Shown: positions 1-11,528, counted from the stretch's first letter. The stretch: DNA of 52,500 nt from Neocallimastix lanati (nom. inval.) (GCA_016946835.1 JACVTC010000148.1:72501-125000); one strand, 5' to 3'. The notes: generated by a model not told the origin, from the sequence alone. Numbers and translations: made by a program.

Positions 1-1638
1 AGAATAAAATAAATAGTAGAATAAAAATATAAAGTACAGATTGAATAAAATAAAAAAAATAAAATAAATAGTAGAATAAAAGTATAAAGTACAGATTGAA
101 TAAAATAAAAAAAATAAAATAAATAGTAGAATAAAAGTATAAAGTACAGATTGAATAAAATAAAATAAAATAAAATAAAATAAATAGTAGAATAAAAGTA
201 TAAAGTACAGATTGAATAAAATAAAATAAAATAAAATAAATAGTAGAATATAAGTATAAAGTACAGATTGAATAAAATAAAATAAAATAAAATAAAATAA
301 ATAGTAGAATATAAGTATAAAGTACAGATTGAATAAAATAAAATAAAATAAAATAAAATAAAATAAAATAAAATAAAATAAAATAAAATAAAATAAAATA
401 AATAGTAGAATATAAGTATAAAGTACAGATTGAATAAAATAAAATAAAATAAAATAAAATAAAATAAAATAAAATAAAATAAAATAAAATAAAATAAAAT
501 AAAATAAAATAAAATAAAATAAAATAAAATAGAATAGAATAAAATAAATAGTAGAATAAAAATATAAAGTACAGATTGAATAAAATAAAAAAAATAAAAT
601 AAATAGTAGAATAAAAGTATAAAGTACAGATTGAATAAAATAAAATAAAATAAAATAAAATAAATAGTAGAATAAAAGTATAAAGTACAGATTGAATAAA
701 ATAAAATAAAATAAAATAAATAGTAGAATATAAGTATAAAGTACAGATTGAATAAAATAAAATAAAATAAAATAAAATAAATAGTAGAATATAAGTATAA
801 AGTACAGATTGAATAAAATAAAAAAAATAAAATAAATAGTAGAATAAAAGTATAAAGTACAGATTGAATAAAATAAAATAAAATAAAATAAAATAAAATA
901 AAATAAAATAAAATAAAATAAAATAAATAGTAGAATAAAAGTATAAAGTACAGATTGAATAAAATAAAATAAAATAAAATAAATAGTAGAATATAAGTAT
1001 AAAATACAGATTGAATAAAATAAAATAAAATAAAATAAAATAAATAGTAGAATATAAGTATAAAGTACAGATTGAATAAAATAAAATAAAATAAAATAAA
1101 TAGTAGAATATAAGTATAAAGTACAGATTGAATAAAATAAAATAAAATAAAATAAATAGTAGAATATAAGTATAAAGTACAGATTGAATAAAATAAAATA
1201 AAATAAAATAAAATAAATAGTAGAATATAAGTATAAAGTACAGATTGAATAAAATAAAATAAAATAAAATAAATAGTAGAATATAAGTATAAAGTACAGA
1301 TTGAATAAAATAAAATAAAATAAAATAAATAGTAGAATATAAGTATAAAGTACAGATTGAATAAAATAAAATAAAATAAAATAAATAGTAGAATATAAGT
1401 ATAAAGTACAGATTGAATAAAATAAAATAAAATAAAATAAAATAAAATAAAATAAAATAAAAAGTAGAATATTAAATAAGAAAGTACAGATTGAATAAAA
1501 TAAAATAAAATAAAATAAAATAAAATAAATAGTAGAATATGAATATAAAGTACAGATTGAATAAAATAAAATAAAATAAAATAAAAAGTAGAATATGAAT
1601 ATAAAGTACAGATTGAATAAAATAAAATAAAATAAAAT

Positions 1639-1684
<46 letters not shown>

Positions 1685-1690
1685 GAATGC
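1..1690. repeat. Minisatellite in (TAAAA)n, about 27 core copies
   Basis: A core of about 35 bp (TAGTAGAATATAAGTATAAA followed by GTACAGATTGAATAAAAT) is repeated about 27 times. Copies are separated by variable (AAAAT)n spacers. Variants differ at the AATA/AATATAAG step, and the last copies (about 1455-1620) are the most divergent. The block starting at 536 restarts with the same first unit and an A7 spacer as position 1, which suggests an older segmental duplication of the array. No coding potential was seen. The array runs off the left edge, so its full size is unknown. Confidence 0.95.
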
Positions 1691-2900
1691 AATAGATAAT
1701 AAATAATGATAATGAATTTTTTGATATAAATATATTTTTTCTCATATTAATTGATCCTCAACATTACAAATGAAAAAAAAGATAAAATATTTTAATCTTT
1801 AATACATAAACTTCCCAATTCTGTTCATCGAATAATAAATCTACTTTCAAACCTTCAAATTAAAAGATATGATAATTATGATATAGGATTAAAAGTATTC
1901 TTATGTTGTTTCCTATTTAAAATCAAATATAAAAAATGAAAATTTCACCTTCTATTATAAATATTTCATTTTGAAACCGATACAGATTGTAAATTTATTG
2001 TTAACATAATTGATAATAATATATCAAATATAAATTAAAATAATTAATATAGCTTAAAAAAAAATATTAATTTTTTTTTTGTGGTTTTTTTGTGGTTTTT
2101 TTGTGGTTTTTTTTTTTTTTTTTTTTTTTATTTTTTTTTAATTTTTTATATAAATATTTTTGTTTAATAAAAAAAAAATTATAATTTATAATAAATTTAT
2201 TTTAAATAAAATATTTATTCACTTAAGAATTAAAAATAATACTTTTAATATAATATTTATTTATTTTTTTTTTATAATAAAGTTTCATTATATCATTTTA
2301 TAATTATTTTATAACATTAAGAAATAAAGAAATAAATTAATACAAGTCCAAGTCTGAAAATTTTTATAAAATTATTATTATTTTAAAAATTCTAAATAGT
2401 AGATGTATTATAATATATTAAAAAATTGAATATTCCATTTTTATATTAATAAACATATAATATATATATATAGTATATGTTTATTAATATTTATTTATTT
2501 ATTCAAAGACTAAGAATAATTGTAAATATATTTAAAATATAATATATTTATATAATTATATTTTTGTTTAATTAAATATTTATATATATATATTTGAATA
2601 TCAAAAAATTATATAAATATTTTAAAAAAACTAATATAAACGGAGCAAAGTATTATTAATTATAATTACAATAAAAAAGAGTGATGATAATAATTTTAAT
2701 AATAATTATAATAATTTTAATAATAATTATAATAATCTTTATAATAATTATAATAATCTTAATAAAAAAAATAAAAATAAAAATAAAATAATATTTTAAT
2801 GTGTATAATTTCTCCAAAGATTGCTAATGAAAAATATTATATATGTATCATTATATATTACAGTTATGAACATTTATAATGTATAAACATTTTATTATAA
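1691..2900. other. AT-rich spacer, no intact gene
   Basis: Mostly A/T homopolymers and TATA dinucleotide runs. It contains three copies of an 11-bp unit TTTTTTTGTGG near 2073-2107. The only higher-complexity island is at about 1775-2000, described separately. Confidence 0.7.
1775..2000 (-). pseudogene. Possible decayed coding relic, unrecognised
   Basis: Read on the minus strand, one frame gives protein-like stretches (EGLKVDLLFDEQNWEVYVLK and, upstream, NLYRFQNEIFIIEGEIFIF). They are separated by three or four in-frame stops. Base composition is richer than the surroundings. The plus strand also gives short plausible stretches (NENFTF, then DTDCKFIV after a one-base shift) that faintly recall the secreted protein at 4367-4906. 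Which strand was coding is therefore uncertain, and chance is possible. Confidence 0.3.
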
Positions 2901-2901
2901 A

Positions 2902-3021
2902 ATATTATTATTATTTTATTATATTAACTCTGATTAAAATTAGTTTATTATTATTTTATTATATTAACTCTGATTAAAAATAGTTTATTATTATTTTATT
3001 ATATTAACTCTTATTAAAATT
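2902..3021. repeat. 40-bp tandem repeat, three copies
   Basis: The segment ATTAACTCTGATTAAAATTA with its TTATTATTATTTTATTAT spacer recurs at 2923, 2963 and 3003, an exact 40-bp period. The third copy carries TT for TG. It grades directly into the (TTA)n array that follows. Confidence 0.9.
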
Positions 3022-3023
3022 AG

Positions 3024-3116
<93 letters not shown>

Positions 3117-3141
3117 ATTATTATTATTATTATTATTATTT
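3024..3141. repeat. (TTA)n microsatellite
   Basis: About 39 TTA units with one interruption near 3113-3120. Confidence 0.95.
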
Positions 3142-3184
3142 TTGTCTTTTGTTTTTGGTTTTTGTTTTGTTTTATGTTTTTTAG

Positions 3185-3390
3185 TTTTAGTATTTAATGA
3201 CCTTTACATTTGTATGTTGAATATCAAAACTATTTTCATCTTCATCATTGATTAAAAGAATAATTTTTCATATTATCTACAATCATCATCATCTAATGGA
3301 AGATTTTTAGAATTGATTAAAACATTATTATCTTAATCATAAGAAAGTATATCTAATGTTGTTCGTATTTTAGAACTTTTACCTTAATCA
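3185..3390 (-). pseudogene. Decayed paralogue of the secreted protein at 4367-4906
   Basis: The minus strand from about 3386 reads KIRTTLDILSYD, stop, then a stretch ending PLDDDDC. This matches residues 41-68 of the neighbouring secreted protein (KIQATIGILSYDKD through Cys68) with conserved spacing to the Cys. After a +1 frameshift, DENSFDIQHTNVKVIKY resembles the following DNRKFNFTFNVKVENK segment. At least three in-frame stops and one frameshift make it non-functional, and the signal peptide and C-terminal half are not recognisable. It lies about 1 kb downstream of the intact gene on the same strand, so a tandem duplication followed by decay is the simplest history. The similarity was judged by eye. 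Confidence 0.6.
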
Positions 3391-3524
3391 AATAAAATAA
3401 AAATTTTATATATTTCATTATGGTTATAATTATCATAAATATATAGTTTTATTATTACCATTATAATTATTATATAGTTATTATTATCTATATATATATA
3501 TATTGCTATTATCAACAATATATA

Positions 3525-3576
<52 letters not shown>

Positions 3577-3881
3577 TAACAATCATTTTTTTCATTTAAC
3601 TAAGTTTAATAATAATTTTTTTTTACCTATATAAATATAATTATAATCTTTTATATATATGATTCGCCAAGTAAAAAAGTAATAACATGTATATGGCATA
3701 TTAAAAATTTGAATTATAATTGATAATCGTTATATTAAAAAAAGTTTATACTTTATAGAATTAAAGTCTTTAATGTTAAAGGTTATACTTTATTCACATT
3801 TTACGAAAATAATAATTTTATTTATTTAAATAATAATAATAATAATAATAATAAAATAATATAAAAAACAAAAACAAAAAC

Positions 3882-3915
<34 letters not shown>

Positions 3916-4366
3916 GATTTATTAAACACAAGAAATTTTTAATTTTATAATTATTATCCTTATTATAAATATATGAAAATTATAATTCACATAACTAAAA
4001 TTTAATACATATTATATATATATATATATAACTTTTTAATAATAAGAAAATGTATTATACTAATTTGAACACTATACTTAATAATATTAGAATAATTATT
4101 TAATCTTTATTTATTATTTTTTAAATTTAAAATAAAAATATTTTATTTGATTATAATTTTTTGTTCAAACTTATATATATATATAGATATTTAAATATTT
4201 AATTATTCAATTTGTTTTTTCTATATATATGATATTTATAAGTTTTTTTTTTTTTTTTTTTTTTACTATATATTTTAATATATCTATATGCTTTTTTTCT
4301 AGATTTTTAATATTTCTATATCGTTTTTTTTCTTAATGTTTTTTAATTGATGTATTTTGTATTTTC
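3391..4366. other. AT-rich spacer with (TTA)n tract
   Basis: No coding stretch was found. It contains a (TTA)n tract at about 3526-3573, an (AAT)n tract near 3831-3853 and an A-run of about 30 bases near 3881-3910. The part next to 4366 is T-rich and would hold the 3' UTR of the minus-strand gene. Confidence 0.7.
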
Positions 4367-4906
4367 TTATTTTCTTTGTTTGTTTCTTGAAACTCTAGCT
4401 TTTGCTTGTTGAATCTTAAGAGTAAATTCGCAATTATCGTTAGTTAAAAGAGTAAATTTTCTAGTGTTACATTCAAAGGTAGTGATTTTGTCTTTTTCTA
4501 ATTCGAGGAAGACAAGGTATTCATCTAAAATGTATTTCTTATCTTCACTATCATAAGAATATAAATTAGCCTTCTTGAAAGTAGTACTATTGGTAATTTT
4601 ACATTTGTTTTTGTTTTCAACTTTGACGTTAAAAGTAAAATTGAATTTTCTATTATCGTGAGTTAAATTACATAAAACTGTTTTGTTCTTATCATCATAT
4701 CCACAATTATTTATTGGAACATCATTAGAATAACCTAAACCACCATCTTTATCATAAGAAAGAATTCCTATTGTAGCTTGTATTTTGTATTTTTCATTCT
4801 TTTTAATATTGACGTCTTTTGGGAATTTAATTTCAGTGGCAAAAGCAGTACTCCATTGAAGAGTAAATAAGGTAATTAAACAAAATAAGAAATTAATAAG
4901 TTTCAT
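4367..4906 (-). CDS. Small secreted Cys-containing protein, unknown family
   Basis: This is a 179-residue single-exon frame starting at ATG (4906) directly after an A-rich leader. Residues 1-23 form a typical signal peptide: Lys2, a hydrophobic core, and a likely cleavage AFA|TE after residue 23. The mature part has five cysteines (68, 79, 102, 146, 159) and four N-glycosylation sequons (Asn74, 80, 89, 106). It alternates short hydrophobic and charged stretches, suggesting a beta-rich extracellular fold. The last ten residues are strongly basic (KARVSRNKQRK), with no membrane anchor or GPI signal. I do not recognise the family, and no catalytic motif, CBM or dockerin signature is apparent. 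Codon composition is clearly less AT-rich than the flanks. A decayed relative lies about 1 kb downstream. Confidence 0.8.
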   Translation of the reverse strand: MKLINFLFCLITLFTLQWSTAFATEIKFPKDVNIKKNEKYKIQATIGILSYDKDGGLGYSNDVPINNCGYDDKNKTVLCNLTHDNRKFNFTFNVKVENKNKCKITNSTTFKKANLYSYDSEDKKYILDEYLVFLELEKDKITTFECNTRKFTLLTNDNCEFTLKIQQAKARVSRNKQRK

Positions 4907-7257
4907 TTTTTTATTTGATTATATTTTTATTTCTTTAGTTTTTTTATTTATTTTTTGACTATATAAATTTATAAATTCATATAATGATTATTATTATTTT
5001 TTATTTATTTTATTTTTTTTTTTTTTTTTAATTTTATTTTATTTAATTTTTCACTTTATTATTTTATTTTATTTTATTTTTATTTTATTTATTTTCTATT
5101 TATTTATTTATTTATTTTTAATTTTTGTTTTTTCTTTAATATATTAACAAAATTAAGGATAATCCTTTTTTTTTTATATACAAAAAAAAAGAAAAAATTA
5201 TTATGTATCATTATATCATCATATATTAATTTAAAATTTTTTTAATCTTAACGAATAAAATAAAACTTTCTTCTTACATTATGTTACACATAAATTATTA
5301 AAAAAAAAAAAAAAAAAAAAAATAAAAAAGAAAATTGCTTATAATAATTTTTTATAATTTGTTAAATGAATGACAAAAAGAAAAAAAAAAAAAGTTTTAC
5401 AATAAATTTTATAAATTTTTATTTTAATATAATATAAAATTTATATTCAAATAATCTGAATAATTAAGGAATATCATCATCTTTTTTGAAATATAAAAAT
5501 GGTAATAATTATTACCAATATTACAATTTAAAATGATAAATTTTACTATATAAATTTTATTATAAGGAATATTTAATTTTATTTTAATTTAAACTATTTT
5601 ATATACGTATTGAATATTAAAGTTTAAAAAAAAAAAAAAAATCAATCACTTGAACATTATGTAAAACTTTTTTTTTTTTTTTTTCAAAAGTGTTTTATTA
5701 TTACAATTATCAGAATTGCCATAAATTAGTAATATTCTTTAGAAATAGACAGTTTAAAGTATTATATATATATACAAAAAGCTTTTTCTATTATTATTTT
5801 CTATAATGATGTAAAAATTAGGAAGAATGTTCTTTACTATATAGAAATTTTTTTATAATATATTATTTAATAATAATACTATATCCATTTTTTCTTTTAA
5901 ATATTTTATTATATATATATATTTTTTTTTCTTTATAAAAAAAAAATAAGAACATAATGTATCATTATATTTTATTAGTATATATTACAAAAATATTCAT
6001 AAACTTCAAAAATAAAAAATAAAAAAAAATATTATATATACTAAAATTTTGTGTTTTAATTTATTTACATTCATGTATCTACATTTATATTTTATATTTA
6101 ATAAGAAAAATAAAATTTACTATTTAATTTTATTTATTATATGTTTTTTTATTTATCTTATCATAAGTAAAAAAAAAAATAATAATAGAGTTTTATTTTC
6201 TATTATTTTATATAATTTAAAGTTTAATTAACCACTACTCTTTATAATTTTTAAAGTCATGTATTTTTTTTTTTTTTTAAAAAAAATAATTGATAATATA
6301 CTTAATAAAATGATAAAATATTCAAATAATAATATTAATAATAATGAAAAAAAATACTTATACTAATAAGAAATATTCAAATAACTAATATATAAATTAA
6401 ATAATAAATATTATTATTATATAAATAATTGAGCACTAAAATTTTGATATCTAATATTATATATAGTTTATATTAAATAAATTAAATAAATAAACAAAAT
6501 AAAAATTTATAGATTTGTTTATAAAAAATATAGATTAAGTTATGTAATTAAATTTTTTCATTTGTTATTATTAATTGTTTTTTTTTTTAAAAAAAAAAAT
6601 AATTGGAAAATTTGATCTAATAGTTTATTTTTTTAATTATAAAAATTTTAATTAATAAATAAAATTGTTTTGAATTAAAAAAAGTTTATACTTAATTATT
6701 ATATTATTCTTAAAAAACTCGAACTTAACTAAATAAAAGGTTAAATTTATATGCATATCTTTTATGTAGATAACTTAACTAAATAAAAGGTTAAATTTAT
6801 ATGAATATCTTTTATATAAATTTATAATTAATAATAATTAATGTTAAAATAAATTATTTTCATTTTTTTAGAAACTTTTCACAAAATTTTATGTCATTTT
6901 GAATTTAATAGCAATAGTGATTCATCATGTTTCAAACAAATATTTAAATTTTTAAAAGTAAAAGCAAAAAAAGTAAATTTATAATATATAATGTAATAAT
7001 ATAATTAATGTAAATTTTATTAAATTTATTTATGATGAAATATCAAATTTAATTTATTTATTTATTTGTTTATTTTTATTTATTATATTGATATATATAT
7101 ATATATTTTTTTTTTGACTTAATAAAATAACTGAATTATAAGATATAATTATGAAATGAATAGATATAACTTCATATACTAATATATCTTATTACAAAAT
7201 TTTTATTGCCAGTTTTTATTTTTTTAATTTTTTTAATTTTTTATTTAAACGATATTT

Positions 7258-7309
<52 letters not shown>

Positions 7310-7401
7310 AAATTTAAACATTATTTAATAGAATGCTAAAGATTAATTATTAGTTTTAAATAATTAAATAAATTATTTTCATGAATTATTGTTCTTTATA
7401 A

Positions 7402-7472
<71 letters not shown>

Positions 7473-7734
7473 TATTATTATTATTTTTTTAAATTATATT
7501 TCTAATATCATAATTCCTTTTAACGTTATTAATATAAAATATTAGGCAAAATAAAATAAAATAAAATAAAATCAATATTGAAATATAATAAAATATGTAA
7601 AGTATTAATAAAAATAAATAAAAAAAATAAAATAAATATAAATTAAAATAAATAACCAATTAATATGAATTTTTTATTATATATTTAATTTATTTAGAAT
7701 AATCATACCATTCTCAATTGAATAAAATGCAAAA
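4907..7734. other. AT-rich spacer, no gene
   Basis: Homopolymer A/T runs and dinucleotide TA tracts throughout. Open frames here (for example 6049-6231) are Phe/Ile/Tyr/Lys-only translations of AT sequence and are not credible. Includes a 50-bp tandem duplication at 6722-6822 and an (ATT)n tract at 7402-7486. Confidence 0.7.
6722..6822. repeat. 50-bp tandem duplication
   Basis: Two copies starting AACTTAACTAAATAAAAGG at 6722 and 6772, differing at about four positions. Confidence 0.9.
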
Positions 7735-7921
7735 CATCTATGATGCGCCACATAAAGCCTCATTAATATAGCAATTTTATAAGTTTAATTAAAAATTTAA
7801 AATTTATTTTCCTAGTTGATTTTATAAAATAATAAATATATATTATTAGATATATAATAAATAAATAGAAAAATGAATGAATGAATGAATAAATAAATAA
7901 ATATATAAATAAATAAATAAA
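7735..7921 (+). repeat. Left LTR-like block, first half
   Basis: Shares CGCCACATAAAGCCTCATT (7745) and then a gapped match through ATATATAATAAATAAATA with 11841-11970. It is interrupted at about 7922 by the 3' end of the minus-strand copia relic. The outer boundary is uncertain because similarity to the right copy upstream of 7742 is poor. Confidence 0.55.
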
Positions 7922-7963
7922 ACTTGATTTAATGTTTTAATATTAATAAAGTTTATTTTTTTA
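7922..7963 (-). repeat. Residual LTR end of the minus-strand copia
   Basis: About 38 bases (GATTTAATGTTTTAATATTA and onward) match 10042-10079 with about four differences. The copy at 10034 abuts the primer-binding site, so that sequence is the 3' end of this element's LTR. Here it directly follows truncated RNase H sequence, which implies that the polypurine tract and most of the 3' LTR were deleted. Confidence 0.5.
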
Positions 7964-10019
7964 TATTGTCCTTGTTAAAATAAAATTTTATATCTATATG
8001 TCTTAATTTACTATTAAGCTCTCCATTTTCTATAGTTGTTTTACTAGCTAAATTGTCTGTATAGATCTTGAGTGGTCTTTTATAATTGAATAATTCATGC
8101 AAAATATTTCTTACATTTAGAACCTTTTTTTTTTTTTACGCATTCAGACATAGCAATATATTCAGCTTCGGCTGTCGAGGTGGCGACTATAGATTGTTTT
8201 TTTTTTTTTTTTTTTTTCGATTGCCAACAGATTGGGTCATTATTCATTAAGATTATATATCCAGAAGTAGATTTACTGTCTTTTGGATCACCAGCGAAAT
8301 CTGAATAGCAGTAAGCGACTATTTCTCCCTGTCCTTTATATGTGATTTTATAATTTTTAGTATAGTTTAAATATCTTAAAATATTTATTACCCTTTTCCA
8401 GTCCCGCAGAAGAAGGATGTTCTGAGCATCGTGATACTTTACTAACGACAAAAGAAATATCTGGACAAGTACATCTAGATAAGTAAATTAGTGATTCCAC
8501 AGCACTTTTGAATAAAGCTTTGTCAAATTCTTTTATATCATTATTTTCCAAATAATTATTGGTACATGGAGTTTTTTGATTTTCTTATATTATTTTACAC
8601 TATATTTCTTTAATATATTATTTATAAATTGAATCTGACTAATAGAATAATTGGATTTATATCTTTCGATTTTAATATCAAGAATATAATCTGCAGGGTT
8701 GCATTTTGAAATTTTAAATGCTTTCTTAATTTTCTTAATAATGGTTTTCTATATGTTTATTTGTTCCTGTGATTAAAAGATCATCTACGTATACACCAAA
8801 TTAAGCAAACTAATTTATCTCCCTCCATTTTCTTAAAAATACAAGGTTCAGAAACTAATTGAATGAAATTGTTATTTTTAAGAAAATTAGTAAATAATAT
8901 ATTCCAGAGTCGGCCTGATTTATTCAAGCCATATAAAGATTTATTGAGTTTCTAATATCCTTTACCAAAGTTTTCATCACCAGGAGAAATGAAATATATA
9001 TATATATATATTTTTTTTTTATCTAAAGGAGCATTTAAATAAGCTGCCTTTATGTCAAGTTGCATCTTATTCCAGCAGAATTTTGCAGCAATGGCAATCA
9101 TAAATTTTAGGCTATCGAGACTTAGTGTAGGAGAGAATGTAATATCGAAATCAGTTCCTTTCTATTGAGTAAATTCTCGTGCTACGAGACGAGCTTTAAA
9201 TTTTATTATGTTATCTTCACTATCTTTTTTAATAGTAAAAAATCCATATAGTTGAAATTGGAATTTTTTTTTTTTTTTTTACCATCTGGTAGTCATTTAA
9301 CAAACGTCATTATATTATTATCATAAAAATTTTTAATTTCAGCTTTAATTGCCTTAATCCAATTTTCTTTTTCTTTGCAATTTATTGCTTGTTTAAACGT
9401 ATTAGGAATTTTAATTTGATAATTTTATTCAATGTTTCTTCCAGGAAATTTTTCAACAGATTTAGTACCATCTGGATGGATTTGATCCTTGAGTATTTTC
9501 GGGAAAAGACAAATATATTTTTGTTTTTATCCATTATATCAAATATTTCAGTAATTTGATTAATAATATAACGGTTTTACATTCAGATAGATTCTTGGTT
9601 TTTTGAGAGTAAAGTTTCCTTAACCAGTAGTTAAGATCCGCCGTTTTTTCCTTATTGTATAATGCTTTTAATTTTTGTATTATTTCTCATGCAGTCTTAA
9701 GACCCCTAATACAAGGTAGAATATCCTTTTTAATATTACGCACTAGCCATGGCGTCTTCTTTTTGGGCTTGTTTTATTTTTACCTCCAGATTTTGGATGG
9801 TTTTTGTGGAATTTTTCTGATTTCCGGGTGTATTCTTTTCTTTCTCGTGTTTCTCATTGAGTTCCCCAATTACATCAGATTCAACATATTCGAAGATTTC
9901 CTTTGACTTAAGGATTTTTTCGAGGATGAATTCCCAGTTTTCGAAGTTCTTTTCATTAAGTCTTTCTTCGATACGTAAGTTTGATTTAGTAGGCATGTCG
10001 ATAGTAGTTATAGGAGAAT

Positions 10020-10033
10020 TGAGACTCTTAATC
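10020..10033 (-). other. Primer-binding site of minus-strand copia
   Basis: On the minus strand the sequence is GATTAAGAGTCTCA, identical to 34610-34623 in the intact element. It is followed by AATTCTCC and then the Gag ATG at 9996. It complements TGAGACTCTTAATC, the anticodon arm of tRNA-Lys(CUU). Confidence 0.65.
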
Positions 10034-10436
10034 ACTTATTTGATTTAATATTTTAATATTAAAAAAGTTTATTTTATTATAATTATTTTATTGTAATAGG
10101 TAATTACAATTTACAAATTTAAGAAATTTACATTATGAATATTTATACTAATTGTGGCTAATATACCAAATAATTTTCAATAAAACTTTGATATCTATAA
10201 TTAAACTTCATTATATTTTAATAATAAATAATTAAATAATTAAATAAATAATTAAATAAATAAATAAATAATAAATAAATAAATAAATAAATAATTAACT
10301 AATTAACTAACTACTAACTAACTAACTAACTAACTAAATAACTAAATAACTATATTATAAAATATACATATAATAAATATATATATAAAAACATTGTATG
10401 CTTCATTTTTTGTTTCTGAATCCACAACCTTGAACA
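10034..10436. repeat. LTR-derived segment (two elements)
   Basis: The part next to 10034 is the 5' LTR end of the minus-strand copia (match to 7926-7963). The part ending CTGAATCCACAACCTTGAACA at 10436 matches 12054-12078 and is taken as the second half of the interrupted plus-strand LTR. The boundary between them lies somewhere in the (TAAA)n/(CTAA)n tract at about 10200-10340 and cannot be placed by eye. Confidence 0.45.
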
Positions 10437-10639
10437 GATTACAAGTTTAATTTGATTCTGAGAGGTAACTCGAAAACATAAGAGAAGCAGAGCTTAAATA
10501 TTATAATAGATTTGATAATAATAATAAATATAAAAATATATTAAATGGTATGATATAGAATATTAGGATTAAGAGAATAAAATTTTGAGCAATTTATTTT
10601 CTAGATGTTATAATTGTTAATTTTATTTTTTTTTTTTTT

Positions 10640-10925
10640 TATTTTTGTTGAACTTCACCAAGAGTTTGAAACGATTAAGATTTTCTTCAGGTTCCTAAGA
10701 AGCTTCTGAAAGTGGATATCCTTTCCACTTGATAAGATATGTTTTTTTTTTTTTTTTTTCATAATGCATTCATTTATCTAAACCTTGTTCTACTTCATAT
10801 TCTTCTTTATTATTAATAATAAGTAGTAGCGATTTTTGGTTTCTCCAGAAATGATTTTCAAAATATGGTTCGAGTTCCTGAACGTGCATAATAGGATGTA
10901 GCTGAATTCTGCATAAATAGAGAAA
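10640..10925 (-). pseudogene. Ty3/gypsy chromovirus integrase C-terminus with chromodomain (relic)
   Basis: Minus-strand translation from about 10905 downwards gives HVQELEPYFENHFW, the conserved integrase C-terminal segment that normally reads FHVSxLKPY. Then come EEYEVEQGLDK and the chromodomain YLIKWKGYPLSEAS-stop-EPEENLNRF. The stop (TAG, 10695-10697) replaces the aromatic-cage Trp of the canonical SxxTWEPEENL motif. A T20 run at 10742-10761 (poly-A on the coding strand) splits the chromodomain from its upstream linker. No other gypsy domain was recognised nearby. The chromodomain is known in this lineage to direct integration to heterochromatin. This copy cannot function. Confidence 0.8.
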
Positions 10926-11078
10926 ATCATTTCAGTTTGAAACCTTTTTTAAGTTTATATAACATATAAAATACTGTTCAGTAATGTAGTTCACTCTCTC
11001 CATCAAATCGTTAGGATTAGGTTGGTGGTGAAATGGAAAAGAAAAATTTTAAAGTAATATCTAAAATTTAGGTGTAAA

Positions 11079-11497
11079 ATGAGTGCCTCTATCGAGGAGA
11101 GTATCATCAAGGAGACCGTAGTATCGGAGAAAGTGATTGAGAAATGCGGAAAGTAGTATCTGAAACAGAAAGGACATTTGGGAAAAGAAAATAAAGAAAA
11201 AAACAGGAAAATCAATGAACAGAATATACATTTCTTAAAAAGAAATGGTCCTTTTTCTTTGAAATCATTATCAAGAAAAAAAAAAAAATGTATGACTGTA
11301 TCAACAACTGAAGCTGAAATTTGCCAGTTTAACTGAATGTGCCAAATATGGTATGTGGTTACAAAAAGTACAGGGAGAAATATTTTAAGATAAGTTTATT
11401 TTAAAAATAAATATTGATAATAAATCATGCATATACATTACTGAAAATGAAAATTCTAATGCAAGACGTAAACATATAAATATTAAATTATAAATAT

Positions 11498-11528
<31 letters not shown>

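Larger units (their letters stand above)
7922..10033 (-). pseudogene. Decayed Ty1/copia element lacking protease and integrase
   Basis: Read on the minus strand: primer site (10033-10020), short leader, then Gag N-terminus from ATG 9996 (MPTKSNLRIEERLNEKNF). This is homologous to the start of the intact element at 34684. A compressed middle follows, going straight to reverse transcriptase: KENWIKAIKAEIKNF near 9350, QLDIKAAYLNAPLD-like near 9040, and YVDD at 8780-8791. RNase H comes last (STSGYIILMNNDPICWQSKK; ATSTAEAEYIAMSEC, about 8140-8330). No DSGA protease, HHCC zinc site or integrase DDE was found, so about 1.5-2 kb is deleted. Multiple stops and frameshifts, plus poly-A expansions on the coding strand (8200-8218, 8127-8138, 9267-9281), make it dead. 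Closest kin by eye is the intact element. Confidence 0.85.

Noticed and set aside
1-1690. CRISPR-like array
   Set aside because: Spacers are variable-length (TAAAA)n rather than unique sequence, the host is eukaryotic, and no cas gene is present.
6049-6231. 60-codon plus-strand frame, and similar frames at 33640, 45474, 50218 and 51274
   Set aside because: Composed almost only of Phe, Ile, Tyr, Leu, Lys and Asn, as expected from pure AT sequence. No homologous blocks.
10437-10460. Primer site GATTACAAG after the left LTR-like block
   Set aside because: It could pair with a tRNA-Thr(UGU)-like anticodon loop, but the stem pairing breaks after one base pair. Too weak to call.
11003-11215. Minus-strand 70-codon frame
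   Set aside because: Opposite to the copia fragment, mostly Phe/Ile/Ser, with no family match. Regarded as a shadow.
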